Origin: Defluviicoccus sp.
Lineage (GTDB): Bacteria; Pseudomonadota; Alphaproteobacteria; Rhodospirillales; Defluviicoccaceae
Length of the DNA stretch: 7,029 nt
Reading direction: 5' to 3'
NCBI GenBank assembly: GCA_013414705.1
Contig: CP058705.1
Span: forward strand, 2,156,590-2,163,618
The position numbers and the translations under genes are program-made. The first letter of the stretch is position 1. Each line of letters begins with the position of its first letter. This document shows positions 1-5,397 of this stretch, piece after piece. The notes under the pieces are model-generated. The model saw only the letters and a program-made list of their open reading frames with translations. It searched no databases and was not told the origin of the DNA.

Positions 1-829
1 AGTCATTGCAGAACTCTTTTTCTGCGACATGAATGAAGAAATCCGGCTCGTTCTCCTGATATGTTTCCTGGAAGTCTCCATAGGTATGAATACGCTGAAA
101 ACCAGCCTCCCGGAGGAGCTGGCACAGGTAGTTCTTACGCAACGGGAACATGTTCAGTTTGTACTCGGCGCCATCCGGGAACTGATAGCGGAAGCGTGCC
201 AGACCCGGGTCCACATATTCGGGCTCGGCAGAGACTTTGTTGCCGCAGTAGTAGTACTTGTGCTTGGAATCGAATCCCTGATCGAGGATGGAATCGTAGT
301 TGCGCTGGTCGATGATCAGCACGCCATCATGTTCCAGCGCGGCATAGAATTCGGCCAGCGCACGACGCCGGTCGGCTTCATCAAACAGGTGCGTAAAGGA
401 ATTGCCCAGGCAGATGATGGCATCATAGGTGCCGTGGACGTCCCGGTTGAGCCACCGCCAGTCCGCCTGCACGGTTTTCAGGATGTAATTGTGGCGTCGG
501 ACATTTTCGAACGCCTTGGCCAGCATCGCGGCACTGCCATCGGAACTGGTGACATCAAACCCTGAGCGGATCAGGCGCAGCGAGTGGAAGCCCGTGCCGC
601 ACGCCACATCCAGGATCTTGCGCTTTTCGCGGGCCTTGAGCGTCTCGATGAAGAACGACCCTTCGCTTTCGGCGCGAGCCTGCCAATCGATCAGTTCGTC
701 CCATTTTTCGACAAAGCTCTGGACGTACTCGGCGCGATATTGATCTGTATTCCGCACTTTAAGTGGATCATGGCCGTATATTTGCTGTGTGGCGCGCAAA
801 TCCGGATTGATCACTGATAATCCAGCCAC
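1..829 (-). CDS. gsmt: Glycine/sarcosine N-methyltransferase (3' end cut by window edge)
   Basis: SAM-dependent methyltransferase of the GSMT family, which in halophiles methylates glycine to sarcosine and on to dimethylglycine, the first steps of de novo glycine betaine synthesis in the cytoplasm. The 276 visible residues contain the SAM-binding motif LDVACGTG (73-80), an acidic residue after strand 2 (SSDGS, D97), DWRWLNRD (123-130), LGNSFTHL (141-148), LNMFPLRK (225-232) and PDFFIHVA (262-269). All of these follow the Halorhodospira-type enzyme as I remember it. Known single-domain enzymes are about 265-268 residues, so the gene either ends just beyond base 1 or continues into a fused dimethylglycine methyltransferase domain. 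I chose the GTG at 829-827 because GAGGGA lies six bases upstream (836-841). The usual partner, a sarcosine/dimethylglycine methyltransferase, would lie to the left of the window. Substrate specificity is inferred from the family. GC content looks lower than in the rest of the window, which hints at transfer but does not prove it. Confidence 0.9.
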   Translation of the reverse strand, partial: MAGLSVINPDLRATQQIYGHDPLKVRNTDQYRAEYVQSFVEKWDELIDWQARAESEGSFFIETLKAREKRKILDVACGTGFHSLRLIRSGFDVTSSDGSAAMLAKAFENVRRHNYILKTVQADWRWLNRDVHGTYDAIICLGNSFTHLFDEADRRRALAEFYAALEHDGVLIIDQRNYDSILDQGFDSKHKYYYCGNKVSAEPEYVDPGLARFRYQFPDGAEYKLNMFPLRKNYLCQLLREAGFQRIHTYGDFQETYQENEPDFFIHVAEKEFCND

Positions 830-888
830 TATAATTCCCTCTTATCACGACCCAATGATTAGGATACGATGATTGGTTTTGATATCTG

Positions 889-956
889 ATTTGATAACGA
901 CAGATATCGAGCCGTCAAAGCAGGTGCCTACGGCGCGTCGATCGAAATTTGATAAC
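889..956. repeat. Paired ATTTGATAAC direct repeats upstream of GSMT
   Basis: The ten bases ATTTGATAAC occur at 889-898 and again at 947-956, 58 bases apart on the same strand. Two GATATC palindromes (881-886 and 904-909) flank the first copy. They lie around the candidate promoter, so they could be operator half-sites for a regulator. A chance match in AT-rich DNA is also possible. Confidence 0.4.
891..918 (-). promoter_or_regulatory. Candidate sigma70-like promoter of the GSMT gene
   Basis: On the minus strand a TTGACG (913-918) is followed after 16 bases by TATCAA (891-896). This is a fair -35 and a weak -10, about 55 bases before the GTG start. The -10 overlaps one copy of a repeated ATTTGATAAC. 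This rests on consensus matching by eye. Confidence 0.35.
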
Positions 957-1144
957 AGGGTATGCGGTCTTCGATGTGAATCCAACCCTTAATCCGGCTT
1001 ATTGGAGCTGGATCACGTTATCTTTCAATTATCAACTGGTGATCTGAAGTGGGCTCGTGCGCATAACCGATTGTGTCGAAAGCCCCGAACCTGATCGCTA
1101 GTCTGGTCCAGAACCGCACGATACGTTTCGCATTTATTCGATTA

Positions 1145-1162
1145 GAGCGGTTTCTGATCGGT
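1145..1162 (+). repeat. IS630 left terminal inverted repeat
   Basis: Begins GAGCGG and matches the reverse complement of the right end at 16 of 18 positions, with mismatches at positions 7 and 16. It is preceded by TA. Confidence 0.9.
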
Positions 1163-1236
1163 ATGAATCGTAAGGGATTCACAAAGGGCTGAAAATCTGA
1201 TTCAGGATGCTGGCTGGGGCAAGGAGGCCAGCATGG

Positions 1237-2181
1237 ATGGGTCAGCCTCTTTCGATAGATTTACGCACGCGGCTGTTAGCGGCGATCGATGCGGGGATGA
1301 GTTGCCGAGCGGCCGCGGCCCGGTTCGGCGTGGCACCTTCGACGGCGATCCGGTGGCAGGCGCAGCGGCTCGTGACTGGCAACGCCGTACCCAAGCGCCA
1401 AGGTGGCGACATGCGCTCGCATCGCGTCGAGGAACGCCGCGAGGAGATCCTGGCGCTGTGGGAAGCGCGCAAGGACATCACGCTCGATGAGCTTCGCGAG
1501 CACCTCGCCGGCATCGGCTTGACGGTGGCGAACTCGACGCTCCACCGCTTCTTCGTGCGCCATTCCATCACGCGGAAAAAAGACCGGCCACGCGGTCGAG
1601 CAGGACCGTCCCGACGTCTTGAAGCAGCGCCGGGCCTGGTTCGACAGTCAGCTCGACCTCAATCCTGACCGGCTCGTGTTCATCGACGAGACGTGGACCG
1701 CGACCAACATGGCACGCAGCCATGGCCGCTCCCCAGGGGCGAACGCCTGCGGATGGGCTTCCCGCACGGCCACCGCAAGACCACGACGCTGGTCGCGGGG
1801 CTGCGGAAGAGCGGCATGGTCGCGCCCATGGTGCTCGACGGACCGATCAACGGCGAGTGGTTCGAAGCCTACGTGGCCCAAGTCCTCGCGCCCGATCTGC
1901 GTCGCGGCGACATCGTCATCATGGACAACCTGTCGAGCCACAAGCGCGCATCGGTGCGCGAGTTGGTCGAGGCCGCCGGCGCAACCCTGCTGTTCCTCCC
2001 GCCCTACAGCCCAGACTTCAATCCCATCGAAAAAGCCTTCGCCCGCCTCAAAGCCATGCTCCGCAAGGCCGCCGAGCGAACCGTCCAGGGCCTCTGGGAG
2101 CTCATCGGCAAACTCCTCGACTTCTTCCAGCCCGCCGAATGCGCCAACTACTTCAGCTCGTGCGGCTATGACCCAGACTGA
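1237..2181 (+). pseudogene. IS630-family DD34E transposase, frame broken twice
   Basis: Cut-and-paste transposase of the IS630/Tc1-mariner superfamily. With two frame corrections it is 314 residues. An N-terminal helix-turn-helix lies at about 18-45. The catalytic acids are D150 (FIDETW, codon 1685-1687), D230 (IMDNLSSHK, 1924-1926) and E265 (FNPIEKAF, 2029-2031), giving the family's 34-residue spacing. ATG 1237 is chosen because AAGGAGG (1221-1227) lies nine bases upstream; ATG 1207 in the same frame is less well placed. The frame moves +1 at the A6 run 1576-1581, after ...SITR, and moves back at the CCCCAGGGG run 1731-1739, after GRSP, as if one base had been gained and then one lost. Without recoding, the first open frame stops at 1666-1668 after 143 residues. 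The A6 shift could be programmed, as reported for some IS630 relatives. The second shift has no such precedent that I know of and should inactivate the gene, unless it is a sequencing error. Confidence 0.88.
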
Positions 2182-2194
2182 TCAGAATCCGCTC
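2177..2194 (-). repeat. IS630 right terminal inverted repeat
   Basis: Pairs with the left end at 16 of 18 positions and is followed by TA. The transposase stop codon (2179-2181) lies inside this repeat, a compact arrangement common in small insertion sequences. Confidence 0.9.
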
Positions 2195-2196
2195 TA

Positions 2197-2460
2197 ATGT
2201 CACCCAGTTTGGCGACTCGACTGCCTTTCCGTTCCCGTGAAGGTTGGTGTTAGTCGCCGGTTCCCAAACCAACTCGGATATGCATCGAGTTCGGCGGGCG
2301 GGGCGGCGGCGACATGTCGGCAACCTGGAGGAGCGCACCATCAAAGGCCGGGATCAAACACCTAGTATTCCTGAGTCATACACGACGTAAATTGCTGAAA
2401 AAGAGGGCTGGCGGGGCGGCCCTGCCCCCTAGGGTCGGGCGGCAGGGAGAGGGAGGGAAC
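2197..2460. other. Non-coding leader region between the IS and the unknown exported protein gene
   Basis: I see no gene in this stretch. A GGCGACT (2211-2217) and a matching AGTCGCC about 34 bases later could form a weak long-range stem. The last 40 bases are very GC-rich and contain a hairpin described separately. An in-frame ATG at 2314 would extend the next gene, but it has no convincing ribosome binding site and the added residues look non-biological. Confidence 0.4.
2420..2447 (+). promoter_or_regulatory. Hairpin touching the ribosome binding site
   Basis: CCCTGCC (2420-2426) pairs with GGCAGGG (2441-2447) around a 14-base loop that itself contains CCCTAGGG. The downstream arm overlaps the first bases of the purine-rich GGGAGAGGG ribosome binding tract before ATG 2461, so it could influence translation. 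It may equally be a by-product of GC-rich sequence. Confidence 0.3.
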
Positions 2461-3252
2461 ATGCGCGCCACGCAAAGCCGTTGGGTCAGCGGCCACGCCA
2501 GTCGAGTCCTGATGGCTGTGGTGGTCGGGGTCTTGTGCATCGTCGCCGACGCAGCCCCGCTGCGGGCGGAGACCGCCCCGCCGGCAGCGGAAGACCGGGT
2601 GCTGACGCCCAAGGACACGACGCTGCCGGACAGCGTGCTCGACGATCGGCTGCGTTTTCTCAAGGAGCGTCTCGATGACAGCCGGACCCACGGCCAGATC
2701 TGGTACTGGAGCTGGATGACCATCGATTCCGTCTCGATGGTGTGGCTGGGCGTCCTAGCAGGGGTCGACGACAAGACGGACAATCAGGTCAACAATGCCG
2801 TCAACGCCGGAATGAGCGCGATCGGCATTGCCGATCTGCTGTTGCGGCCACTTGAGGCCCGCCATGGCGCCGGCCCGATCGAGGGCTGCCCGATGAAACG
2901 CGCGAAGAAAAATCGCCAAGCTGCGTGCCGCCGAAAGCTGCTGCACGGCAATGCCGAGCGGGCGGACGAGCGCACATCTTTCGCCACGCACGCCGGCAAC
3001 GTCGGCTTGAACGCCGTCGCTGGTCTGATCATCGGCCTCGTCGGGCGACCATCGGACGCGATCATTACGTTTGCCAGTGGCACCGCGGGCGGTGTGATCA
3101 ACATCCTGAGCGCTCCCTGGCGGCCCGCCCGCGACTGGAAGGACTACCAGGCGATGGTGCACGATTCCGGAAAACAGCAGCCGGGCGGCGTCGATCTCGG
3201 TATCGCGCCGATGGTCGGTGGGGCGCATCTGGTGTTCCGAGTCTCCTGGTAG
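2461..3252 (+). CDS. Exported or membrane-associated protein of unknown function
   Basis: A 263-residue protein that I cannot assign to a named family. The start at ATG 2461 is supported by a strong purine tract (2445-2457) and by the resulting N-terminus. That is a basic stretch, then a hydrophobic core (VLMAVVVGVLCIVADA, about 16-31), then a likely cleavage site near LRA-ET (about 37), as in a Sec signal peptide. The mature part has a charged helix (LDDRLRFLKERLDD) and a Trp-rich hydrophobic stretch (about 80-103). Next comes a basic loop with two Cys (near GCPMKR and AACRRK), then a second glycine-rich hydrophobic stretch (about 180-220) ending in PWRPARDWKDY. The C-terminus (GAHLVFRVSW) alternates polar and apolar residues and ends in an aromatic residue, which would suit an outer-membrane strand. 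Two internal hydrophobic segments instead allow an inner-membrane location. It stands alone on this strand before aqpZ, with hairpins in between. Confidence 0.75.
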   Translation: MRATQSRWVSGHASRVLMAVVVGVLCIVADAAPLRAETAPPAAEDRVLTPKDTTLPDSVLDDRLRFLKERLDDSRTHGQIWYWSWMTIDSVSMVWLGVLAGVDDKTDNQVNNAVNAGMSAIGIADLLLRPLEARHGAGPIEGCPMKRAKKNRQAACRRKLLHGNAERADERTSFATHAGNVGLNAVAGLIIGLVGRPSDAIITFASGTAGGVINILSAPWRPARDWKDYQAMVHDSGKQQPGGVDLGIAPMVGGAHLVFRVSW

Positions 3253-3278
3253 GCCTTATCTGTCATCCGATACGAGAG

Positions 3279-3306
3279 AAACCGCACGCATCACTATCTG
3301 CGGTTT
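3279..3306 (+). terminator. Hairpin after the unknown exported protein gene, possible terminator
   Basis: AAACCGCA (3279-3286) and TGCGGTTT (3299-3306) form a perfect 8-bp stem with a 12-base loop, 26 bases after the stop codon. The run of Ts is short and lies within the stem, so intrinsic termination would be weak. Confidence 0.45.
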
Positions 3307-3314
3307 ACAAAGCA

Positions 3315-3333
3315 CCGCATCGCGGCTATGCGG
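3315..3333 (+). repeat. Second short hairpin in tandem
   Basis: CCGCAT (3315-3320) and ATGCGG (3328-3333) form a perfect 6-bp stem with a 7-base loop, nine bases after the first hairpin. It has no T tract. It may help end transcription or be part of the aqpZ leader. Confidence 0.35.
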
Positions 3334-3525
3334 AACCCGCGAGCCATTCTCAACCCACCAACCGATTCTGAGGGTCGGGCATGGTCGTGGGCGTGCCTCT
3401 CGCCGGGGAAGTCATCCGCCGGAGCGGGCGCCTGTGTAAGGGGGCAAATCTGCGATGCCGACGCCTGCCCTTGTCCCGGCAACGGTCGTCTCGCGGTCCA
3501 TATTTCTAGGGGAGTTTACGAGTAC

Positions 3526-4257
3526 ATGAACAGCATGTCTCAACGTCTGGGGGCTGAATTTCTCGGCACCTTCTGGCTGGTGTTCGGCGGCTGCGGCAGC
3601 GCCGTGCTGGCGGCAGCCTTTCCGGAACTCGGCATCGGATTCACCGGCGTGGCGTTCGCCTTCGGTCTGACCGTGCTGACGATGGCGTACGCGGTGGGCC
3701 ACATCTCCGGTGCGCACTTCAATCCGGCGGTAACCATCGGCCTGTGGGCAGGCGGCCGCTTTCCCGCAGTCGACATCATACCCTATATCATCGTTCAGGT
3801 CCTGGGCGGTATCGCCGCGGCGGGCGTGCTGTATCTCATCGCCAGTGGCAAGGCGGGCTTCGATCTTTCCGCCGGCTTCGCTTCGAACGGTTACGGCGAC
3901 CATTCGCCGGGCGGCTACACGATGACATCGGCGTTCCTGGCCGAAGTCGTGCTGACCTTCTTCTTCCTGGTGGTGATCCTGGGCTCGACCCACGGCCGCG
4001 CGCCCGTCGGCTTCGCGCCGATCGCCATCGGCCTGGCACTGACGCTGATCCACCTGATCAGCATCCCGGTTACCAATACCTCGGTGAACCCGGCCCGCAG
4101 CACCGGCCCCGCCGTCTTTGTCGGTGGCTGGGCTTTAGCCCAGCTGTGGATGTTCTGGATCGCACCGATCCTGGGCGCACTCCTCGGCGGCTTCGTTTAT
4201 CGGTGGCTCGGCGCCGACGTACCGACAAAGATCGTGGGCGAACCGATCAAGCGCTAG
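3526..4257 (+). CDS. aqpZ: Aquaporin Z, inner-membrane water channel
   Basis: A tetrameric MIP-family channel for rapid water flux across the cytoplasmic membrane. The 243-residue product follows E. coli AqpZ (231 residues) nearly end to end. Six membrane helices are interrupted by two re-entrant half-helices carrying NPA at 66-68 (HFNPAVT) and 188-190 (SVNPARS). The selectivity-filter residues expected of a water-specific rather than glycerol-conducting pore are present: F46, H176, T185 and R191. The conserved [11 protein letters not shown] loop lies at 121-131. I chose ATG 3526, with AGGGGAG (3508-3514) upstream. The Met three codons later (3535) would give a start closer to that of the E. 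coli protein and is an alternative. The C-terminus is about ten residues longer than in E. coli. It is transcribed alone and ends facing the minus-strand EndoU unit, with a strong hairpin between. No regulator site was recognised. Confidence 0.97.
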   Translation: MNSMSQRLGAEFLGTFWLVFGGCGSAVLAAAFPELGIGFTGVAFAFGLTVLTMAYAVGHISGAHFNPAVTIGLWAGGRFPAVDIIPYIIVQVLGGIAAAGVLYLIASGKAGFDLSAGFASNGYGDHSPGGYTMTSAFLAEVVLTFFFLVVILGSTHGRAPVGFAPIAIGLALTLIHLISIPVTNTSVNPARSTGPAVFVGGWALAQLWMFWIAPILGALLGGFVYRWLGADVPTKIVGEPIKR

Positions 4258-4269
4258 CAGGCTGCAGAA

Positions 4270-4293
4270 GAAGCCGCGCCCACGCGCGGCTTC
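4270..4293. terminator. Strong hairpin between convergent genes, likely bidirectional terminator
   Basis: GAAGCCGCGC and GCGCGGCTTC form a perfect 10-bp stem with a CCAC loop, 12 bases after the aqpZ stop. Flanking CTGCA and TGCAG can extend the pairing with small mismatches. On the minus strand the stem is followed by TTCT; on the plus strand no T tract follows. It therefore suits the EndoU/small-protein transcript better, but it is placed to serve both. Confidence 0.7.
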
Positions 4294-4344
4294 CATGCAG
4301 GCCACGCCTTGCTGACAACAGGACGGCTGTCGCGAAGGATTTGC

Positions 4345-4656
4345 TCAGCCGATAGCCCGCCTCCAGGCGGTGAGTGCGCGGTGCAGGTCGGCAACGGCGA
4401 GCCTGAGTGGAGCGAGATGTTCGTCGTAGCCGTTGCGCAGTTCGGCGACGTCCGGCCCGGCCTGCAGCGCATAGAGGTTGCCGGTCGCCTCGAAGCAGCG
4501 ACCGCCGCGCGCCTCGTCCAAGCCCTGCAGCAACTCCTCGCACCAAGCAGGATTGTCGCGAACATCGGTTTCGAGAAAGTCGGCAAGCATCGACGGGAAG
4601 ACATCGACAGAGGCGCGGAGACGATCGCGGCGATCGCGGTAGATGCCACGCTTCAT
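4345..4656 (-). CDS. Small protein downstream of EndoU, candidate immunity protein
   Basis: A 103-residue cytoplasmic protein (no signal peptide, no membrane segment) that I do not recognise as a named family. It has mixed charge: about 17 acidic and 15 basic residues by my count. It starts with an Arg-rich stretch (MKRGIYRDRRDRLR), then a helical part (FPSMLADFLETD), a central segment with W38 and the pattern GNLYALQAGPDVAEL (59-73), and a C-terminal helix ending AWRRAIG. ATG 4656-4654 is preceded by AGGAG eight bases upstream. A longer in-frame version would run into the EndoU gene and is rejected. It begins 52 bases after the EndoU stop on the same strand, with nothing between, so the two are probably co-transcribed. 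That order, toxin then small cytoplasmic protein, is what polymorphic-toxin loci show for immunity genes. The immunity role is inferred from position alone. Confidence 0.75.
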   Translation of the reverse strand: MKRGIYRDRRDRLRASVDVFPSMLADFLETDVRDNPAWCEELLQGLDEARGGRCFEATGNLYALQAGPDVAELRNGYDEHLAPLRLAVADLHRALTAWRRAIG

Positions 4657-4708
4657 TTCTTCTTCTCCTGCCACCCATCCCTCCCCGGTATCAACAGGTG
4701 GCGTGTCG

Positions 4709-5307
4709 TCAGTTGGGGAATGCCGTGTTGATCCGGCCATCCGCAAGCACTCCAAGGCGAATTTCGAATGGTTTGTTTTCATTGTCCAGACAGAACGTTT
4801 CGTGATCAGCCCGATTGTGGTCACGAATACTGTCTAACTCCGGACCAGATAAGCCGATCTTCCCCCACTGCTTGTGTGAACGCTTCGGATTGGACGCGGC
4901 ATATTCGATTGACTGGACGATCTGCTCCGCTGTGCAACGATCAGGAAAAACGTCGAGAACTTGCGCCGGCCGCCCCGGAACACGGCGATGGTGGAATAAA
5001 TCCCGCCCCCTTCCTCCTGGCGTCGCTCGATACGGCGCACCACCGTCCAGGTTGCCGCCAGGCGTGTGGAGTGCAGTCCCTTCGGATGGCCGTCGTCGAC
5101 TTCACCACAGAACAGGTGGCGAAGATTGATTTTCGGCCTGCCGTGACTCCAGCGGAACCGTGCATCACGGCAGTCAAAGGCGAGCCCGTCGCCAGCGTTG
5201 GCGCTGGCCGCGGGCGGCGGCGGCAGAGCCAATGCCAGAGCGAACACCACGGCAACCACAAAAATCACGGCTCGCGCGCCGCGCGATGCCCCACTCCGAT
5301 CTCGCAC
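4709..5307 (-). pseudogene. Secreted EndoU-family ribonuclease, broken by a one-base deletion
   Basis: Bacterial EndoU nucleases are RNA endonucleases known as toxin tips of contact-dependent and polymorphic toxins. Restoring one base gives 199 residues. A Sec signal peptide comes first (about 1-36, core VIFVVAVVFALALAL, end AASA). The EndoU domain follows, with candidate catalytic H64 (RHLFCGEV), H79 (PKGLHS) and K116 before the hallmark STFFPD. The rest continues through AEQIVQSIEYA and QWGKIGLSG to a C-terminus at FPN. At 4943-4945 the bases after TTTTTC are CTGAT where the family expects CCTGAT. The frame therefore changes exactly at the conserved Pro, and the uncorrected product ends at 4834 after about 157 residues with an unrelated tail. 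Downstream of the break the correct frame stays open for 77 codons with family-like sequence, so the decay, or the sequencing error, is recent. The start is GTG 5307; GTG 5268 is an alternative and neither has a strong binding site. Four Cys (46, 67, 125, 173) suit an exported protein. Confidence 0.82.
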
Positions 5308-5311
5308 ATAT

Positions 5312-5328
5312 GGGAACGTGTCATTCCC
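5312..5328. promoter_or_regulatory. Inverted repeat in the EndoU / SRPBCC divergent region
   Basis: GGGAA (5312-5316) and TTCCC (5324-5328) form an inverted repeat with a 7-base centre, just upstream of the EndoU start in the 90-base region between two divergent genes. It is a possible operator. A second small stem, CGGCC (5353-5357) with GGCCG (5366-5370), lies nearer the other gene. No clear promoter hexamers were found. Confidence 0.3.
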
Positions 5329-5397
5329 GCACCATGTTATCCTGACAGACGACGGCCGGAAAACAGGCCGCCAACCGGAATATCCGAGGAGGACGCG

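Larger units (their letters stand above)
830..1144. other. Non-coding stretch between GSMT and the IS
   Basis: I see no convincing gene here; all reading frames are short and lack family resemblance. The part next to GSMT holds its candidate promoter and repeats. The outer part is moderately AT-rich, with no RNA gene that I can recognise. It ends at the TA (1143-1144) flanking the insertion sequence. Confidence 0.6.
1145..2194 (+). mobile_element. IS630-family insertion sequence, about 1,050 bp
   Basis: The element is bounded by imperfect 18-bp inverted repeats (1145-1162 and 2177-2194) and flanked on both sides by TA (1143-1144 and 2195-2196), the target duplication typical of IS630/Tc1-mariner elements. 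It carries one transposase gene on the plus strand that nearly fills it. Size and gene content are normal for the family. The symmetric AT bases just outside each TA suggest the target was ATTAAT. The element sits between the GSMT upstream region and a gene of unknown function, and I could not find a gene split by the insertion. It is probably not self-mobile, because its transposase frame is broken, but its intact ends could still be moved by a related transposase. Confidence 0.9.
3253..3525. other. Intergenic region before aqpZ
   Basis: Apart from two tandem hairpins at its left end, this stretch contains no gene that I can support. The reading frame of aqpZ stays open back to about 3328, but those residues have no match to aquaporins. 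I looked for a riboswitch or a clear promoter and recognised neither. A CATATTT (3499-3505) could be a weak -10, without a good -35. Confidence 0.4.

Noticed and set aside
29..565. 178-codon plus-strand open frame at the left edge
   Set aside because: It is antisense to the GSMT gene, whose minus-strand product shows continuous family motifs.
1003..1026. Resemblance to the 16S rRNA 3' end (CTGGATCAC followed by a pyrimidine-rich stretch)
   Set aside because: Only about nine bases match, and no other rRNA sequence is nearby. Treated as chance.
2153..2344. 63-codon minus-strand open frame next to the IS right end
   Set aside because: It overlaps the IS end and its inverted repeat, and shows no ribosome binding site or family resemblance.
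3340..3520. Possible riboswitch in the aqpZ leader
   Set aside because: The GC-rich segment can fold in many ways, but I could not match it to any riboswitch consensus I know.
3412..4053. 213-codon minus-strand open frame
   Set aside because: It is antisense to aqpZ. High GC makes long shadow frames common here.
4657..4824. N-terminal extension of the 103-residue protein
   Set aside because: It would overlap the EndoU 3' end, has low-quality composition, and ignores the AGGAG-spaced ATG at 4656.
4768..5397. Long in-frame upstream extension of the SRPBCC gene
   Set aside because: The residues resemble no SRPBCC protein and lie antisense to EndoU. ATG 5398 has an excellent Shine-Dalgarno.
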